Source: a virus
IMG/VR virus record: IMGVR_UViG_3300010392_000254
Span: 1-51,345 of that record
Strand: one strand, 5' to 3'
Length of the DNA: 51,345 nt
The notes beneath the pieces are model-generated. The model searched no databases. It was not told where the DNA came from and was given only the letters and a program-made list of their open reading frames with translations. Positions 39,718-47,563 of this stretch are shown here, piece after piece. Positions within the stretch are counted from its first letter, which is position 1; each line of letters starts with the position of its first letter. A program made the position numbers and the translations under genes.

Positions 39718-40053
39718 ATGCGCTATATAAATATGGTCTGTAAAGGCCTCTTATGGCTACTGTACGCCGCTCTACAAGCTTTTATCTGCTTGTTAATGCT
39801 AGCACTACAGGGAGTAGAAATCCTCCTGTATGGCTACGTGAAGAGCGATATTCAACTCAACGATCTTATCTTTGGAGGCAATGATGTCGAAGATAAAACC
39901 TACGATGAAGAGCTTTGTGACAGAGAAGACATTGTCCAGCGCTTTTCGACTAGTAAACAAGGTGGAGACCCTGACTCATTTGGAATCCTTATTCCCGAAG
40001 AAGTCAGATATATCTCTGAAGTTGTTCAAGGAACTGACGAGAAAGATACATAG
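39718..40053 (+). CDS. Membrane protein with acidic tail, 111 aa
   Basis: GAGGTG lies 7 bases before the ATG at 39718. One long hydrophobic region (CKGLLWLLYAALQAFICLLM, LALQGVEILL) at residues 8-38 is followed by a soluble acidic tail (VEDKTYDEELCDREDIVQRF). The last 170 bases overlap the 39884 gene in another frame. Both have ribosome sites, so both may be made. Function unknown. Confidence 0.55.
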   Translation: MRYINMVCKGLLWLLYAALQAFICLLMLALQGVEILLYGYVKSDIQLNDLIFGGNDVEDKTYDEELCDREDIVQRFSTSKQGGDPDSFGILIPEEVRYISEVVQGTDEKDT

Positions 40054-40246
40054 TCTCTTAAACACACGTGTCAGTACTTCAGGTGATCCCTGGAAGGACG
40101 GCTATTATGCTGGATACAATGGGTTCAGCGTTAACGCTTGTAGTGAAGAGTATTCAAACATCGATTCCCACTCTCGATGGATCTGTGGATACAATTCAGG
40201 CTGGGAAAATGCTAGGCTTGATGCACTTAGGGTATCAGCCTCTTAA
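39884..40246 (+). CDS. Protein with ribosome-modulation-factor-like C-terminus, 120 aa
   Basis: GGAGG lies 5 bases before the ATG (a second ATG lies 3 bases earlier). The last 45 residues (DGYYAGYNGFSVNACSEEYS, then SHSRWICGYNSGWENAR) follow the plan G-Y-x-A-G-x-x-G, a Cys, R-x-W-x-x-G-Y/W of the ribosome modulation factor RMF, which dimerises and silences 70S ribosomes. The first 70 residues are basic and not recognised. Similarity is by eye; a phage control of host translation would be an inference. Confidence 0.55.
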   Translation: MSKIKPTMKSFVTEKTLSSAFRLVNKVETLTHLESLFPKKSDISLKLFKELTRKIHSLLNTRVSTSGDPWKDGYYAGYNGFSVNACSEEYSNIDSHSRWICGYNSGWENARLDALRVSAS

Positions 40247-40427
40247 CCAGTATTGCATAGTCGAAGCATATACACGTCATACTGTATTTACTTGGGCTCA
40301 ATCTAACATCTCCGCTTTAATCCACAGAAATGATCTGTTGGCTGTAAGCGAAATCATTCATTGTAAGGAGGTAATACCGTGTACAACCATAAAGCACAAA
40401 TATTCGTGGTCGTCCTTGGCATACTAA
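40221..40427 (+). CDS. Hypothetical protein, 68 aa
   Basis: Starts inside the preceding gene at 40221, after a modest AGG. The protein (CIVEAYTRHTVFTWAQSN, then HRNDLLAVSEIIHCKEV) has the character of a real globular domain, unlike a shadow frame. The end overlaps the small 40379 gene. Start uncertain; a longer frame begins at 40068. Confidence 0.42.
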   Translation: MHLGYQPLNQYCIVEAYTRHTVFTWAQSNISALIHRNDLLAVSEIIHCKEVIPCTTIKHKYSWSSLAY

Positions 40428-40468
40428 TATTCTGTGCACATTTAGCCCATCAATATGGGTTATTGTAG
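40379..40468 (+). CDS. 29-residue hydrophobic peptide (GTG start)
   Basis: A near-perfect TAAGGAGGT sits 5 bases before the GTG. The peptide (QIFVVVLGILIFCAHLA) is one membrane span with short polar ends. The ribosome site is far too good to be chance in this position. Role unknown. Confidence 0.5.
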   Translation: MYNHKAQIFVVVLGILIFCAHLAHQYGLL

Positions 40469-40494
40469 AGAAGAGTAAGTAGGTTTTAGTGTGT

Positions 40495-40590
40495 ATGTTA
40501 GGGTATACGTTACTGTTTCTAAGAAGACGACACTTGTTCAGTGGAGGAATCTTAGACAGAGCGGCTAAGAAAGGTGCAAGCAATCTCTAG
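40495..40590 (+). CDS. 31-residue basic peptide (tentative)
   Basis: ATG after AGTAGG at a long spacing. The peptide (MLGYTLLFLRRRHLFSGG) has a short hydrophobic start and an RRR turn. The weak ribosome site and small size make it doubtful. Confidence 0.3.
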   Translation: MLGYTLLFLRRRHLFSGGILDRAAKKGASNL

Positions 40591-40654
40591 CAATAATGTA
40601 CAACCATCCCTCTAGTAGAGCCCGATTCTAGAAAAGGTTTGAATGACAGATGGA

Positions 40655-40670
40655 CGTATTCTAGCATACA
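40655..40670. promoter_or_regulatory. Copy of the 16-bp palindrome upstream of the regulator gene
   Basis: CGTATTCTAGCATACA, two bases from the perfect palindrome, 124 bases before the HTH regulator gene. If the regulator binds this site it would control itself. Confidence 0.52.
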
Positions 40671-40706
40671 CTCTAAAGCCTACTTGCTTGATGGCTTAAC
40701 AAACAT

Positions 40707-40771
40707 AGCATCACGGTCACCAACGGTCAATAGTTATGCGTACGGTGTGGATATTGATGGGCTGTGATGCT
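40707..40771 (+). promoter_or_regulatory. Leader stem ahead of the HTH regulator gene
   Basis: AGCATCAC (40707-40714) pairs with GTGATGCT (40764-40771); the interior has small repeats (ACGGTCA). The stem ends 10 bases before the ribosome site (TGGAGG), so it could affect translation of the regulator. Confidence 0.42.
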
Positions 40772-40793
40772 TCTTATCTTTGGAGGCTTCTCG

Positions 40794-41471
40794 ATGGAAA
40801 CTAGAGGAAGACCGATCTCAGACAGTAAACTTGCAGGGGGTGTAAAGATACCTAAGGAGGTTGCAACCAAGATCTTCAGATTCTTGATGGAAAAAGCTGA
40901 GTTAAGTAATTCTGAAATCTCTAGAGTAACAGGATTGCCGTACCATACTGTAATCAATCTGATATACCGTAGTGGTTTTAGGCGTAATAAGAACTCTCAT
41001 TTAGGTAAAGATCTAGACCTCCTGAGAGCTTTAGGAAAAACCATGACAAGGTATGAAATATCTCAGCATCTGAATAAGTCCTATTCGTGGGTATCTTACA
41101 GATGTAGACATTTTCTAATAGAAACTGTTCAGACGGATCTGTCAGAAAGGAATGCCAAACCTATTAAGAATGGATTGGGTGTAGATAATAAGACAGTAAT
41201 AAGGCTTTATAGATTACTCAGGATAGTTTGTAATTTTAGAGTCAAAAGTATTTGCCCAGTGCTAGGTATCTCTCGTTACTCAGCACTCTCGATGAATCAG
41301 AGACATGTTAGGGAAAATTATAATTACTCTCCCTTATCAGACGAGGAGAAGAAGGAGATAATAGCTTCTCAACTGTTTCACAGGTACAAGAAGTCTATGA
41401 GATATTATTCTCATAAATACAATCGTCCACTAAGAATGATAGAATTATTCTGTCAAGGAGAAAAATCATGA
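40794..41471 (+). CDS. Multi-helix-turn-helix DNA-binding protein, 225 aa
   Basis: Likely phage transcription regulator. The ATG at 40794 follows TGGAGG by 7 bases. Three helix-turn-helix-like segments can be seen: LSNSEISRVTGLPYHTVINL (about residues 38-57), MTRYEISQHLNKSYSWVSYR (about 83-102), and VKSICPVLGISRYSALS (about 150-166). Tandem HTH units of this kind occur in sigma-like and homeodomain-like DNA binders. With no phage RNA polymerase, this is the best candidate to direct host polymerase, perhaps through the TGTATGCTAGCATACA sites. It overlaps the next gene as ATGA. Confidence 0.72.
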   Translation: METRGRPISDSKLAGGVKIPKEVATKIFRFLMEKAELSNSEISRVTGLPYHTVINLIYRSGFRRNKNSHLGKDLDLLRALGKTMTRYEISQHLNKSYSWVSYRCRHFLIETVQTDLSERNAKPIKNGLGVDNKTVIRLYRLLRIVCNFRVKSICPVLGISRYSALSMNQRHVRENYNYSPLSDEEKKEIIASQLFHRYKKSMRYYSHKYNRPLRMIELFCQGEKS

Positions 41472-41983
41472 TTACTTTTCATAAACCTTCCAACCAAAGT
41501 GCTGCTAACAATCGACGTAATACACGTAAGCATATTGCAGCCACTATCAAACGCCTTAATAAAAGTAAGGCCTCCTTCACTAAACATCCCTGCTTACCTA
41601 AGAAAACCCGTGCTAAACTTCGTAAAGTGTATACAAACAAGCTTCAAGGCAAGCAACTACGTCTATATCGTGAAGAAAGAATGATTAAACGTATTGTCGA
41701 TTGCGTTATGATTAAAGAAAACAAGCCTGAACCTCTCTACCGTAAGTCAAAGAAACTAATCTTTGTCCCTTACACAGGCAAGAAAGGTGTTCAGTTAGCT
41801 GAAGTACGTTATACCACACCTCCTCCTGGTAGCGGTTTTGCTTCTACTAAGGACAGTTCTTTGCCTAAGGTTAGTGTGGATGGACGCAGTAAACGTGCTT
41901 GTAAACGTCCTCGTTCAGGTGAAAAGAGACCTTTCGTTACACGTAATAAACGAATCTTGAAAAAGATAGCAGAAGCATCTTAA
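41468..41983 (+). CDS. Hypothetical very basic protein, 171 aa
   Basis: Translationally coupled to the HTH gene (ATGA). Rich in Lys and Arg throughout (NNRRNTRKHIAATIKRLNKS, KKTRAKLRKVYTNKLQGKQL), with a Pro/Ser/Gly-rich C-terminus and RSKRACKRPRSGEKRP. Binding to nucleic acid or to host polymerase or ribosome is likely. Its codons are richer in CGT, AAA and CCT than its neighbours, perhaps a sign of high expression or a different origin. Family not recognised. Confidence 0.7.
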   Translation: MITFHKPSNQSAANNRRNTRKHIAATIKRLNKSKASFTKHPCLPKKTRAKLRKVYTNKLQGKQLRLYREERMIKRIVDCVMIKENKPEPLYRKSKKLIFVPYTGKKGVQLAEVRYTTPPPGSGFASTKDSSLPKVSVDGRSKRACKRPRSGEKRPFVTRNKRILKKIAEAS

Positions 41984-42201
41984 CCTTGTAGTCGCTATAG
42001 AGTCTCCTAACGGGGGCTCTATGTCGATAGCAAGTATGAGCCTCTACTCATATGTCTATTGTAATTACAATACAATAAATAACGTTATCGTTCGTAAGTA
42101 TACGTCCAGCTTAAATGCCAGTCTCTACTACTACCCTAGTGCAGACGTACATGACGTACTACTATGAGACATTACAACAACACGCACACAGGAGATAATC
42201 T
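41984..42201 (+). other. Non-coding spacer with two hairpins
   Basis: ATAGAG with CTCTAT, extended by CTCC with GGGG and outer GCTAT/ATAGC, forms a hairpin at about 41991-42029 directly after the gene. TATGAG/CTCATA forms another just after. They have no T-run, so they look like mRNA end-protecting or processing structures. The recurrent element GTACTACTATGAG (copy 4) is at 42156-42168. Confidence 0.5.
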
Positions 42202-42447
42202 ATGTTTAAAGTTAACCGTGATGGAAAACTTATCCGTGTATTCCCAAGGTCCTACTTCCCAGCAATACATATTATTGGGTTGTTGAATTCTAATCAGATG
42301 GGACATGCTGTGGATCATTTCAATACCATTCGAGATGGGAGTGTCAAATGCTTCGTATATGGATATATGACAGGGTTACTCAATCACACTGTGTCCAGTA
42401 AAGCAAGACTTAGACAGTTTAAGTTCTTGATTCGAAATCCTGTATAA
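42202..42447 (+). CDS. Hypothetical protein, 81 aa
   Basis: CAGGAGA stands 7 bases before the ATG. The protein (FKVNRDGKLIRVFPRSYFPA, then KARLRQFKFLIRNPV) is basic with a hydrophobic centre (IHIIGLLNSNQMGHAVDHFN). No recognised motif. Both sides are untranslated spacers, so it is probably an isolated early gene. Confidence 0.68.
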   Translation: MFKVNRDGKLIRVFPRSYFPAIHIIGLLNSNQMGHAVDHFNTIRDGSVKCFVYGYMTGLLNHTVSSKARLRQFKFLIRNPV

Positions 42448-42594
42448 GGGGATTGTAGATTAGGGATATCTGGTCGTGAAGACAATGGAGCCCGAAATCA
42501 ATTCACTATGAAATATAGGCCGGCTTGCCCTGCGTTAAGCAACCTAGTCGGGACTGTAAGAGAACCTTTTATTAATTTCAATAAGGAATAGGAT

Positions 42595-44226
42595 ATGAAA
42601 CTCCGTAAGGCTGAACTCAGCCATTATGTACTGAATATCCCATCCATAAAAAAGGTCTCGGGTAAGAAACAAACTCAGATGTATTTAGGGTTTGAAAAGG
42701 AGCGTCTTCGGCACGAGCTGAAGGAACAAAATGACACTTTGCTTGCTGCTACACTGGTTTCGACTAAGCAGAAGTATAGCAAACATATGGACAAGAACTA
42801 TGGAGAAGGTTGCCAGTCTTCCGAGGCTGCTCTCAATCTATGGCTTCAAGAACATTCTGTCATTCCGAAGACAGTTGTATGTAAGATACCTTGTACTGGT
42901 TTTGGATGGATAAGAGACCTTACAAAAGCTAGGGAAGATCGCATTCGTGCGAACAAGTGTTCCTACTTACAACACAAGAAACAACGGGAAAATTCCAATC
43001 CTTGTGAGAAAGAGTTGACTCGTAAGTTCAAAAATTCTGGTTTAGCTGAAGAGACTCGGGCTTCTGTCCATCTCCAAGCTATGGAGTTCTACAACATCTT
43101 CCGAGGTGATGTAGCCAGAAACAAGCAGCTGCCACAAATCGATATCGAAGAACCATCTAGCGAACTGCAATGCCAGGGCAAGGAAACCATTACTCCCCAA
43201 CCTGACACACTAGCTAGAGATGCAGCCTCTCATTTGGGAGCTGTAGTTAAAGAAGTAGAAGACAGGTTCGTGGTTCTTGATAAGAGCGTCCATCCGGAAA
43301 CGGGGAATACGTATTCTACCATCTTGAATCTCAGAACAGCCCACGTGATGTACGTGGAAAATTACATCAACTCAGGACAAGTCAGATATGGCTTGCAGAA
43401 ATCTTCACCGTTGCCGGACGCATTGCCAGTGAAGACTCTGTCCGATGAAGTAAGGCGGTTCAGAGACCACTCTCCTACAGTTAAGAGTGTGGAAGAATCT
43501 ATTAACTTCATTAGATCATTGAAAGGTGATCCCTCTAAGCCTGACCCCACAAGATTAGGCCTAATCCTGAAGTATCAGGATATTATGGGAAGAGCGGTCA
43601 CTAAGAAAGGTAGTACCTCTCTCAAGAAAAGAGTAGCGCATCATCTGGTTCGCCTCCAATCATTGAGAAAACCTCCTTGTATGGATCCTAAGGAGATTCA
43701 GAAGACTAAGATGCAGCTTAGACAGGAAATGATACGTAATCCTGCATACGACCGTGTCATGAAGAGTAAGGAAGTGGAGAATGACGCTGTGCGTTATCAA
43801 TACTTCAGTGGTAAGTCTTACGTTGAAGGGTATAGAATTCCCAAAGCTATTAAAAAGTTTGGGAGGATATATTCCAGAATGCTTGAGAATAAATTAAGGC
43901 CAGACAGAGATCAATTGTCAGGTGGTGCTTCATACACCTGGGAATCGAAGAAGCCATTCGATACTAGATCTGAGAAGTCAGCAAATGATGCTAACAACAT
44001 GTTTGTTGGTCCTCTTCCAAAGGACACAGATACTAGGTTAATTCTTCCTGAAGGGGTCATTGACCTCTCGGCAGTTCGATCTCGTAAGGTAATTGTTAAT
44101 AGTAAAGGCTTGTTAGTCCCTAAAACCTATAATGGGGAGAACCTCTATAAGGCTGATGGTGATCTAAACCTTGAAGCGTTTACTGAGTTAGATAAGGATA
44201 TGCATGGCATTAAGGACGACGAGTAG
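42595..44226 (+). CDS. Large early protein of unknown function, 543 aa
   Basis: The largest early gene and one of the few large genes with no recognisable domain. Basic N-terminal two-thirds (KKQTQMYLGFEKERLRHELK, EEHS-type helices, and Cys-containing VVCKIPCTGFGWIRD), a middle region with VVKEVEDRFVVLDKSVHPET, and an acidic C-terminus. I see no nuclease, helicase, kinase or polymerase motif and it does not resemble an RNA polymerase. It is flanked by long structured non-coding blocks. An AATAAGGA site precedes the ATG. Confidence 0.78.
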   Translation: MKLRKAELSHYVLNIPSIKKVSGKKQTQMYLGFEKERLRHELKEQNDTLLAATLVSTKQKYSKHMDKNYGEGCQSSEAALNLWLQEHSVIPKTVVCKIPCTGFGWIRDLTKAREDRIRANKCSYLQHKKQRENSNPCEKELTRKFKNSGLAEETRASVHLQAMEFYNIFRGDVARNKQLPQIDIEEPSSELQCQGKETITPQPDTLARDAASHLGAVVKEVEDRFVVLDKSVHPETGNTYSTILNLRTAHVMYVENYINSGQVRYGLQKSSPLPDALPVKTLSDEVRRFRDHSPTVKSVEESINFIRSLKGDPSKPDPTRLGLILKYQDIMGRAVTKKGSTSLKKRVAHHLVRLQSLRKPPCMDPKEIQKTKMQLRQEMIRNPAYDRVMKSKEVENDAVRYQYFSGKSYVEGYRIPKAIKKFGRIYSRMLENKLRPDRDQLSGGASYTWESKKPFDTRSEKSANDANNMFVGPLPKDTDTRLILPEGVIDLSAVRSRKVIVNSKGLLVPKTYNGENLYKADGDLNLEAFTELDKDMHGIKDDE

Positions 44227-44888
44227 GCAGCATGGCCATGCACTTACGTGTAGATAGTCATCGTGTACGTTGCAGCAATCTCAGTGTGCTGCACATGCAA
44301 CTGTAAGAATGTTACTACTACGACGTTACACACTACCCGATTAGGGGACCGAAAGCCAGGTTAAACTAGAACCACTTCAACCAACCAGTGCAAGTGTTTG
44401 GGGTAAACGCCGGTAGCCTTTTAATCTAGGGCCGGACTTGTGAACCACTGTAAAAGTACGTCTGTGTGAAAAACAGAGTATTGGTTTCTAGTTCCATAGA
44501 GTAATACCTGACCGATGCATGAGGCCCATGCACGATTCGTGACTAGGTGAATTCGGGTACACAGTTAAGCAACCAGATTACTGTGGTCGGAAAAGATTGA
44601 TCTGGAGAAAAAGTGTTTAGTCTTTGTACACTTTAAATGAAGACTCGTCTAGCTATACAACCTGCATACTGTCAATATGTAGGCCAGGACTAGGGAGTAG
44701 ACGTCACTTACCTAATAGTCTCGTCATAGAGGCTTGTCCCAAATAGGCTATAGAACTAAGCAGGCATGAAAGCCAATAGACCTGATGTCCGGTTGAGGAA
44801 CCCGCTATGTGTGGTGTTAAAAGCAGTAAGTAAGTCCTGCAACGTGCAATTTAATTCATCCACCAGAGAGGTGGACAAGGAGCTTTAT
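44227..44888 (+). ncRNA. Long non-coding structured stretch (662 bases)
   Basis: A frame begins at 44766, but the real start of the next gene is at 44889, so this block is untranslated. Helices: palindrome GCATGGCCATGC (44230-44241); TGCAGCA with TGCTGCA (44271-44277, 44287-44293); AACTAGAACCA (44364-44374) with TGGTTTCTAGTT (44482-44493, one bulged T) enclosing CCGG repeats and a TCTGT/ACAGA hairpin; and TGCATG with CATGCA near 44515-44533. It also has the recurrent element variant at 44312. Candidate large RNA or 5' leader. Confidence 0.5.
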
Positions 44889-45428
44889 ATGGCAACTTAT
44901 CGATACATTCACCTTAATGGTGATGGCTTGATATTGCAGAAAAGATTCCTCTGGTTCTTTTGGCTGGACTTCTATCCAGTTGAAAATGATAAGGATTTAC
45001 TTATCAAGAAAATGAATGACTGCTGCGAGAAGATCGATGATCTTGATTCAGACTATAAAAAGCTGGTGACAGAACAAGACTCTCTATGCAAATCGATCAA
45101 AGGACGAGCTGGAGAACCTTTCAGAGGCCCTAGTTGGCCACGCAATAGAAAAATGAAGAAACCAATTGTTGGCCCACAAGGCAACAAGTATATGGATTAC
45201 GTCCAACACTCAATGATCTGCGGTAGAAGAGGTATTCAAATCTATACCAACGAAGCACATGTGAAGGACGGAAAGGAATCAGGGATTACTTACGACAACC
45301 TTGTCCAGGTGATACCAGAAAAGAACAATCGTAACAACAAAAACGGCGGTGATAATATGACGAAGCAACAACGTCGTCAGCAACACCGTGAAAATTACTT
45401 CAATAAACATGGACATTATCCAGAATAA
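44889..45428 (+). CDS. Hypothetical protein, 179 aa
   Basis: The ATG at 44889 has AAGGAGC 7 bases upstream; I reject the longer frame from 44766. The N-terminus is beta-rich (ATYRYIHLNGDGLILQK), followed by a Trp/Phe-rich patch (FLWFFWLDFYPVENDKDL), a coiled coil (EKIDDLDSDYKKLVTEQDSL) and a very basic Asn/Gln-rich tail (KQQRRQQHRENYFNK). An internal ATG (45358) with GGCGGTG may start a separate 23-residue peptide from the tail. Function unknown. Confidence 0.65.
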   Translation: MATYRYIHLNGDGLILQKRFLWFFWLDFYPVENDKDLLIKKMNDCCEKIDDLDSDYKKLVTEQDSLCKSIKGRAGEPFRGPSWPRNRKMKKPIVGPQGNKYMDYVQHSMICGRRGIQIYTNEAHVKDGKESGITYDNLVQVIPEKNNRNNKNGGDNMTKQQRRQQHRENYFNKHGHYPE

Positions 45429-45867
45429 TTATGCGAGTGTGGACCGCCACACAACTTCAAACCATACACACGGATAATTTCAGAGCTTTGAGAACTCTGT
45501 TAGGACTCTAGGGCTAACAACCTCTAGGTTGTGTCAAATACACTGACACGTAATCGGGAATAGTGGAGGAGCCACGTTAATGTTAGTCTGCCCCGACATA
45601 AGAAGCAATTCCAATGCTTAAGATAATTTCAATATCTGACTCTTATGAAATGGGATAAGAACTCGTTAGTTGATGTATGGGCCATATAAGGAGATACTTT
45701 GGTCGAGTTACCACTTAGGGGGATAGTAAACCTCTAAGGAGTTATCTTATGGGATTCTCATGACAAAGAGAATGCTACAGATGATCTAGTGGATATATTC
45801 AAGCCTACCTTAGTCCCACAAGGATGGGGTAGGCTTCTGTGTGTCTATTAATAAAGGAGGGCACAAT
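45429..45867 (+). ncRNA. Non-coding structured stretch (439 bases)
   Basis: Hairpins are dense: GTGTGG-ACCG-CCACAC (45437-45452), CAGAG with CTCTG near 45481-45499, ACAACCT-CT-AGGTTGT (45517-45532), GTGTC with GACAC near 45531-45549. A nine-pair stem AAGCCTACC/GGTAGGCTT (45801-45809 with 45828-45836) ends the region before the endolysin ribosome site. The last stem could be a weak terminator. Candidate RNA or leader of the lysis genes. Confidence 0.48.
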
Positions 45868-46350
45868 ATGGTTAGAATGTTTTTAATAGGTCTGGTCTTT
45901 CTTTTTTCATGTAACATTGTGAAAGGGGAAGAAGTACGTCCAGAGTGGGAGATCATGTACAATTTTACTGCACTTCAGATGAACATTTATCATGAAGCTC
46001 GTGGTGAAACTGTGGATGGTCAAGCAGCAGTAGCTTGGGTCACTCTTAACAGAGTTGATTCTGACTGTTGGCCGGATAGTATTCTGAAAGTTGTCTATGA
46101 ACCTTTCCAATTCTCTTGGACAGTGGACGACTATTCAGATGCCCCACAAGATGTAGAAGCATGGACAAGAGCAGGGCTAGTAGCCTATGCAGTCATACTT
46201 CAATATACTACTGGACAACCAGACCCAACCAACGGTTCTATGTGGTATCACCGACATGATACTCCGTGGAAGTATAGTGATGATCATGAGGTCTCTATGA
46301 CTATTGGCCATCATGTTTTCTACAATAAAGCTAAAGTACGGGAGTGCTAA
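45868..46350 (+). CDS. SleB-type cell wall hydrolase (endolysin) with signal peptide, 160 aa
   Basis: Peptidoglycan-degrading lysis enzyme. AAGGAGG precedes the ATG at 45868 by 8 bases. An N-terminal signal (VRMFLIGLVFLFSCNIVKG) leads to the Hydrolase_2/SleB core: IYHEARGETVDGQAAVAWVT with catalytic-type E43, LNRV, then PFQFSW. T7 uses an amidase instead, so this is a different endolysin. The signal suggests Sec export, perhaps with release controlled by the holin. It lies in the early arm, away from the late structural operon. Confidence 0.85.
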   Translation: MVRMFLIGLVFLFSCNIVKGEEVRPEWEIMYNFTALQMNIYHEARGETVDGQAAVAWVTLNRVDSDCWPDSILKVVYEPFQFSWTVDDYSDAPQDVEAWTRAGLVAYAVILQYTTGQPDPTNGSMWYHRHDTPWKYSDDHEVSMTIGHHVFYNKAKVREC

Positions 46351-46355
46351 CTACT

Positions 46356-46748
46356 ATGAAAACAATTAAAGAGTATGGGATTTTCTTCATTGAATTTCTC
46401 AAGAATCTTTTCAAATCAGGATACACATGGGTGGCATTATTCATACTTCTTGTCACTATGGTATTCTTAAGTTTTGGGAAGTATTGTGACAGTCATCCAG
46501 AAGTAGGCTGGTGTGATGCCTTTAAAGCTCCTGTGGAGCTCTCTCAGGATGATTCAACAGTATCCTTGAAGAACGTACCACCAACCTTTGACTACCCCAC
46601 AGAGCCTATCAGGCTTAATACAGAGGCCGTAGCTGATATTCTTCAGTGGCTATATCAGGAAGAAACTCCTGGTGCTTTGAAACTGTGTGGTGATTGGAAT
46701 CATGACTTACAGCTTTACGAGCTCTATGTTTGTAAGGAAGGAGGTTGA
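46356..46748 (+). CDS. One-span membrane protein, 130 aa
   Basis: A membrane segment at about residues 25-42 (WVALFILLVTMVFLSF) follows a basic N-terminus (KTIKEYGIFFIEFLKNLFKS). The rest is a soluble domain with paired cysteines (YCDSHPEVGWCDAF, then LKLCGDWN and LYVCKEGG), likely periplasmic with disulfides. Directly follows the endolysin, so a lysis-helper or spanin-like role is possible. Start uncertain between ATG 46356 and GTG 46344. Confidence 0.62.
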   Translation: MKTIKEYGIFFIEFLKNLFKSGYTWVALFILLVTMVFLSFGKYCDSHPEVGWCDAFKAPVELSQDDSTVSLKNVPPTFDYPTEPIRLNTEAVADILQWLYQEETPGALKLCGDWNHDLQLYELYVCKEGG

Positions 46749-46749
46749 T

Positions 46750-47127
46750 ATGCGTTTTCTTGGATGGTTTAGATCTAAACCTGTTGTCAGAGATAGCGTG
46801 GTTTGGATATATCTTCAACCCTTAACATCTCTTAATGATGTCCAATCAGAGGTAAAAAAACTTCTAGGTAAGAAGTATCCCATTTCTTGGGAAAAAGTTC
46901 CAAGTAACCTTAAAAATTATTGGGATCAAAATTGTTGTAGTCGTGGAAGAATGATGCTTATCTGCTCTAAAGATGAAGTTGGAAAAATCGAGAATGGTGG
47001 TTTATCAGAAAAGGTGATCTATAGAAGCACCTATCATTCTTTTGATAGTCCATACCGTGCTTTCAAATACTACAGCAATGAAACAGATTTGAATGATGAA
47101 GAGTTAGCTTTTACTGAACCAACTTGA
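46750..47127 (+). CDS. Hypothetical protein, 125 aa
   Basis: AAGGAGG precedes the ATG at 46750; the longer frame from 46687 overlaps the previous gene without a site. Basic N-terminus (RFLGWFRSKPVVRDSVVWIY), then an alpha/beta region (DVQSEVKKLLGKKYPISWEK) and a CCSRGRMMLICSK segment with Cys residues. Function unknown; position within the lysis group. Confidence 0.6.
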   Translation: MRFLGWFRSKPVVRDSVVWIYLQPLTSLNDVQSEVKKLLGKKYPISWEKVPSNLKNYWDQNCCSRGRMMLICSKDEVGKIENGGLSEKVIYRSTYHSFDSPYRAFKYYSNETDLNDEELAFTEPT

Positions 47128-47143
47128 AAGGGAGACACAGAAA

Positions 47144-47563
47144 GTGAAAACAATGAAGATGATAGTGATTGTAATGATGTTCGGGTTTCTAGTACAGCCC
47201 ACGTGCGCCGAGGTGTTGGACGAGGTTCTTTCAGAACCGAACCAGTCACAATCGACGAATTCATCAGATCACGACTCTCCGAACCAGACAACTGGTGAAG
47301 AAGAGGTAACAGGGTGGAAAGGGAAGATCATCCAATTTAAAGAAGGCACTACTGAAAAATGGAATGATTTCAGGGCGTCTAAGAAAGCTTTAGAGAGCAA
47401 GGAGAAAGAGATAGAGCGTCTTCGCTATGAACTTGAATCATTGCAAGATAAGTTTGTTATATATCAAAATGGCGGTAGAGCATTTACAGATCATATGGAT
47501 GCTGTGTGTGCCTTCTATCGGAACGGAGGTCTAAGAGATTCGTTAAGGGGGGACAATGAGTAA
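47144..47563 (+). CDS. Secreted coiled-coil protein, 139 aa
   Basis: GTG start with AAGGGAG about 9 bases upstream. Signal peptide (MKMIVIVMMFGFLVQPTCA, cleavage before EV), then a Ser/Asn/Gln/Glu-rich linker and a long coiled coil (KKALESKEKEIERLRYELES). Exported coiled-coil proteins beside a holin often act as spanins. The stop overlaps the holin-like gene. Partner not identified. Confidence 0.65.
   Translation: MKTMKMIVIVMMFGFLVQPTCAEVLDEVLSEPNQSQSTNSSDHDSPNQTTGEEEVTGWKGKIIQFKEGTTEKWNDFRASKKALESKEKEIERLRYELESLQDKFVIYQNGGRAFTDHMDAVCAFYRNGGLRDSLRGDNE

Noticed and set aside
44766-44888. N-terminal extension of the 179-residue gene
   Set aside because: The ATG at 44766 has no ribosome site, while the ATG at 44889 has AAGGAGC; the extension crosses a structured region.
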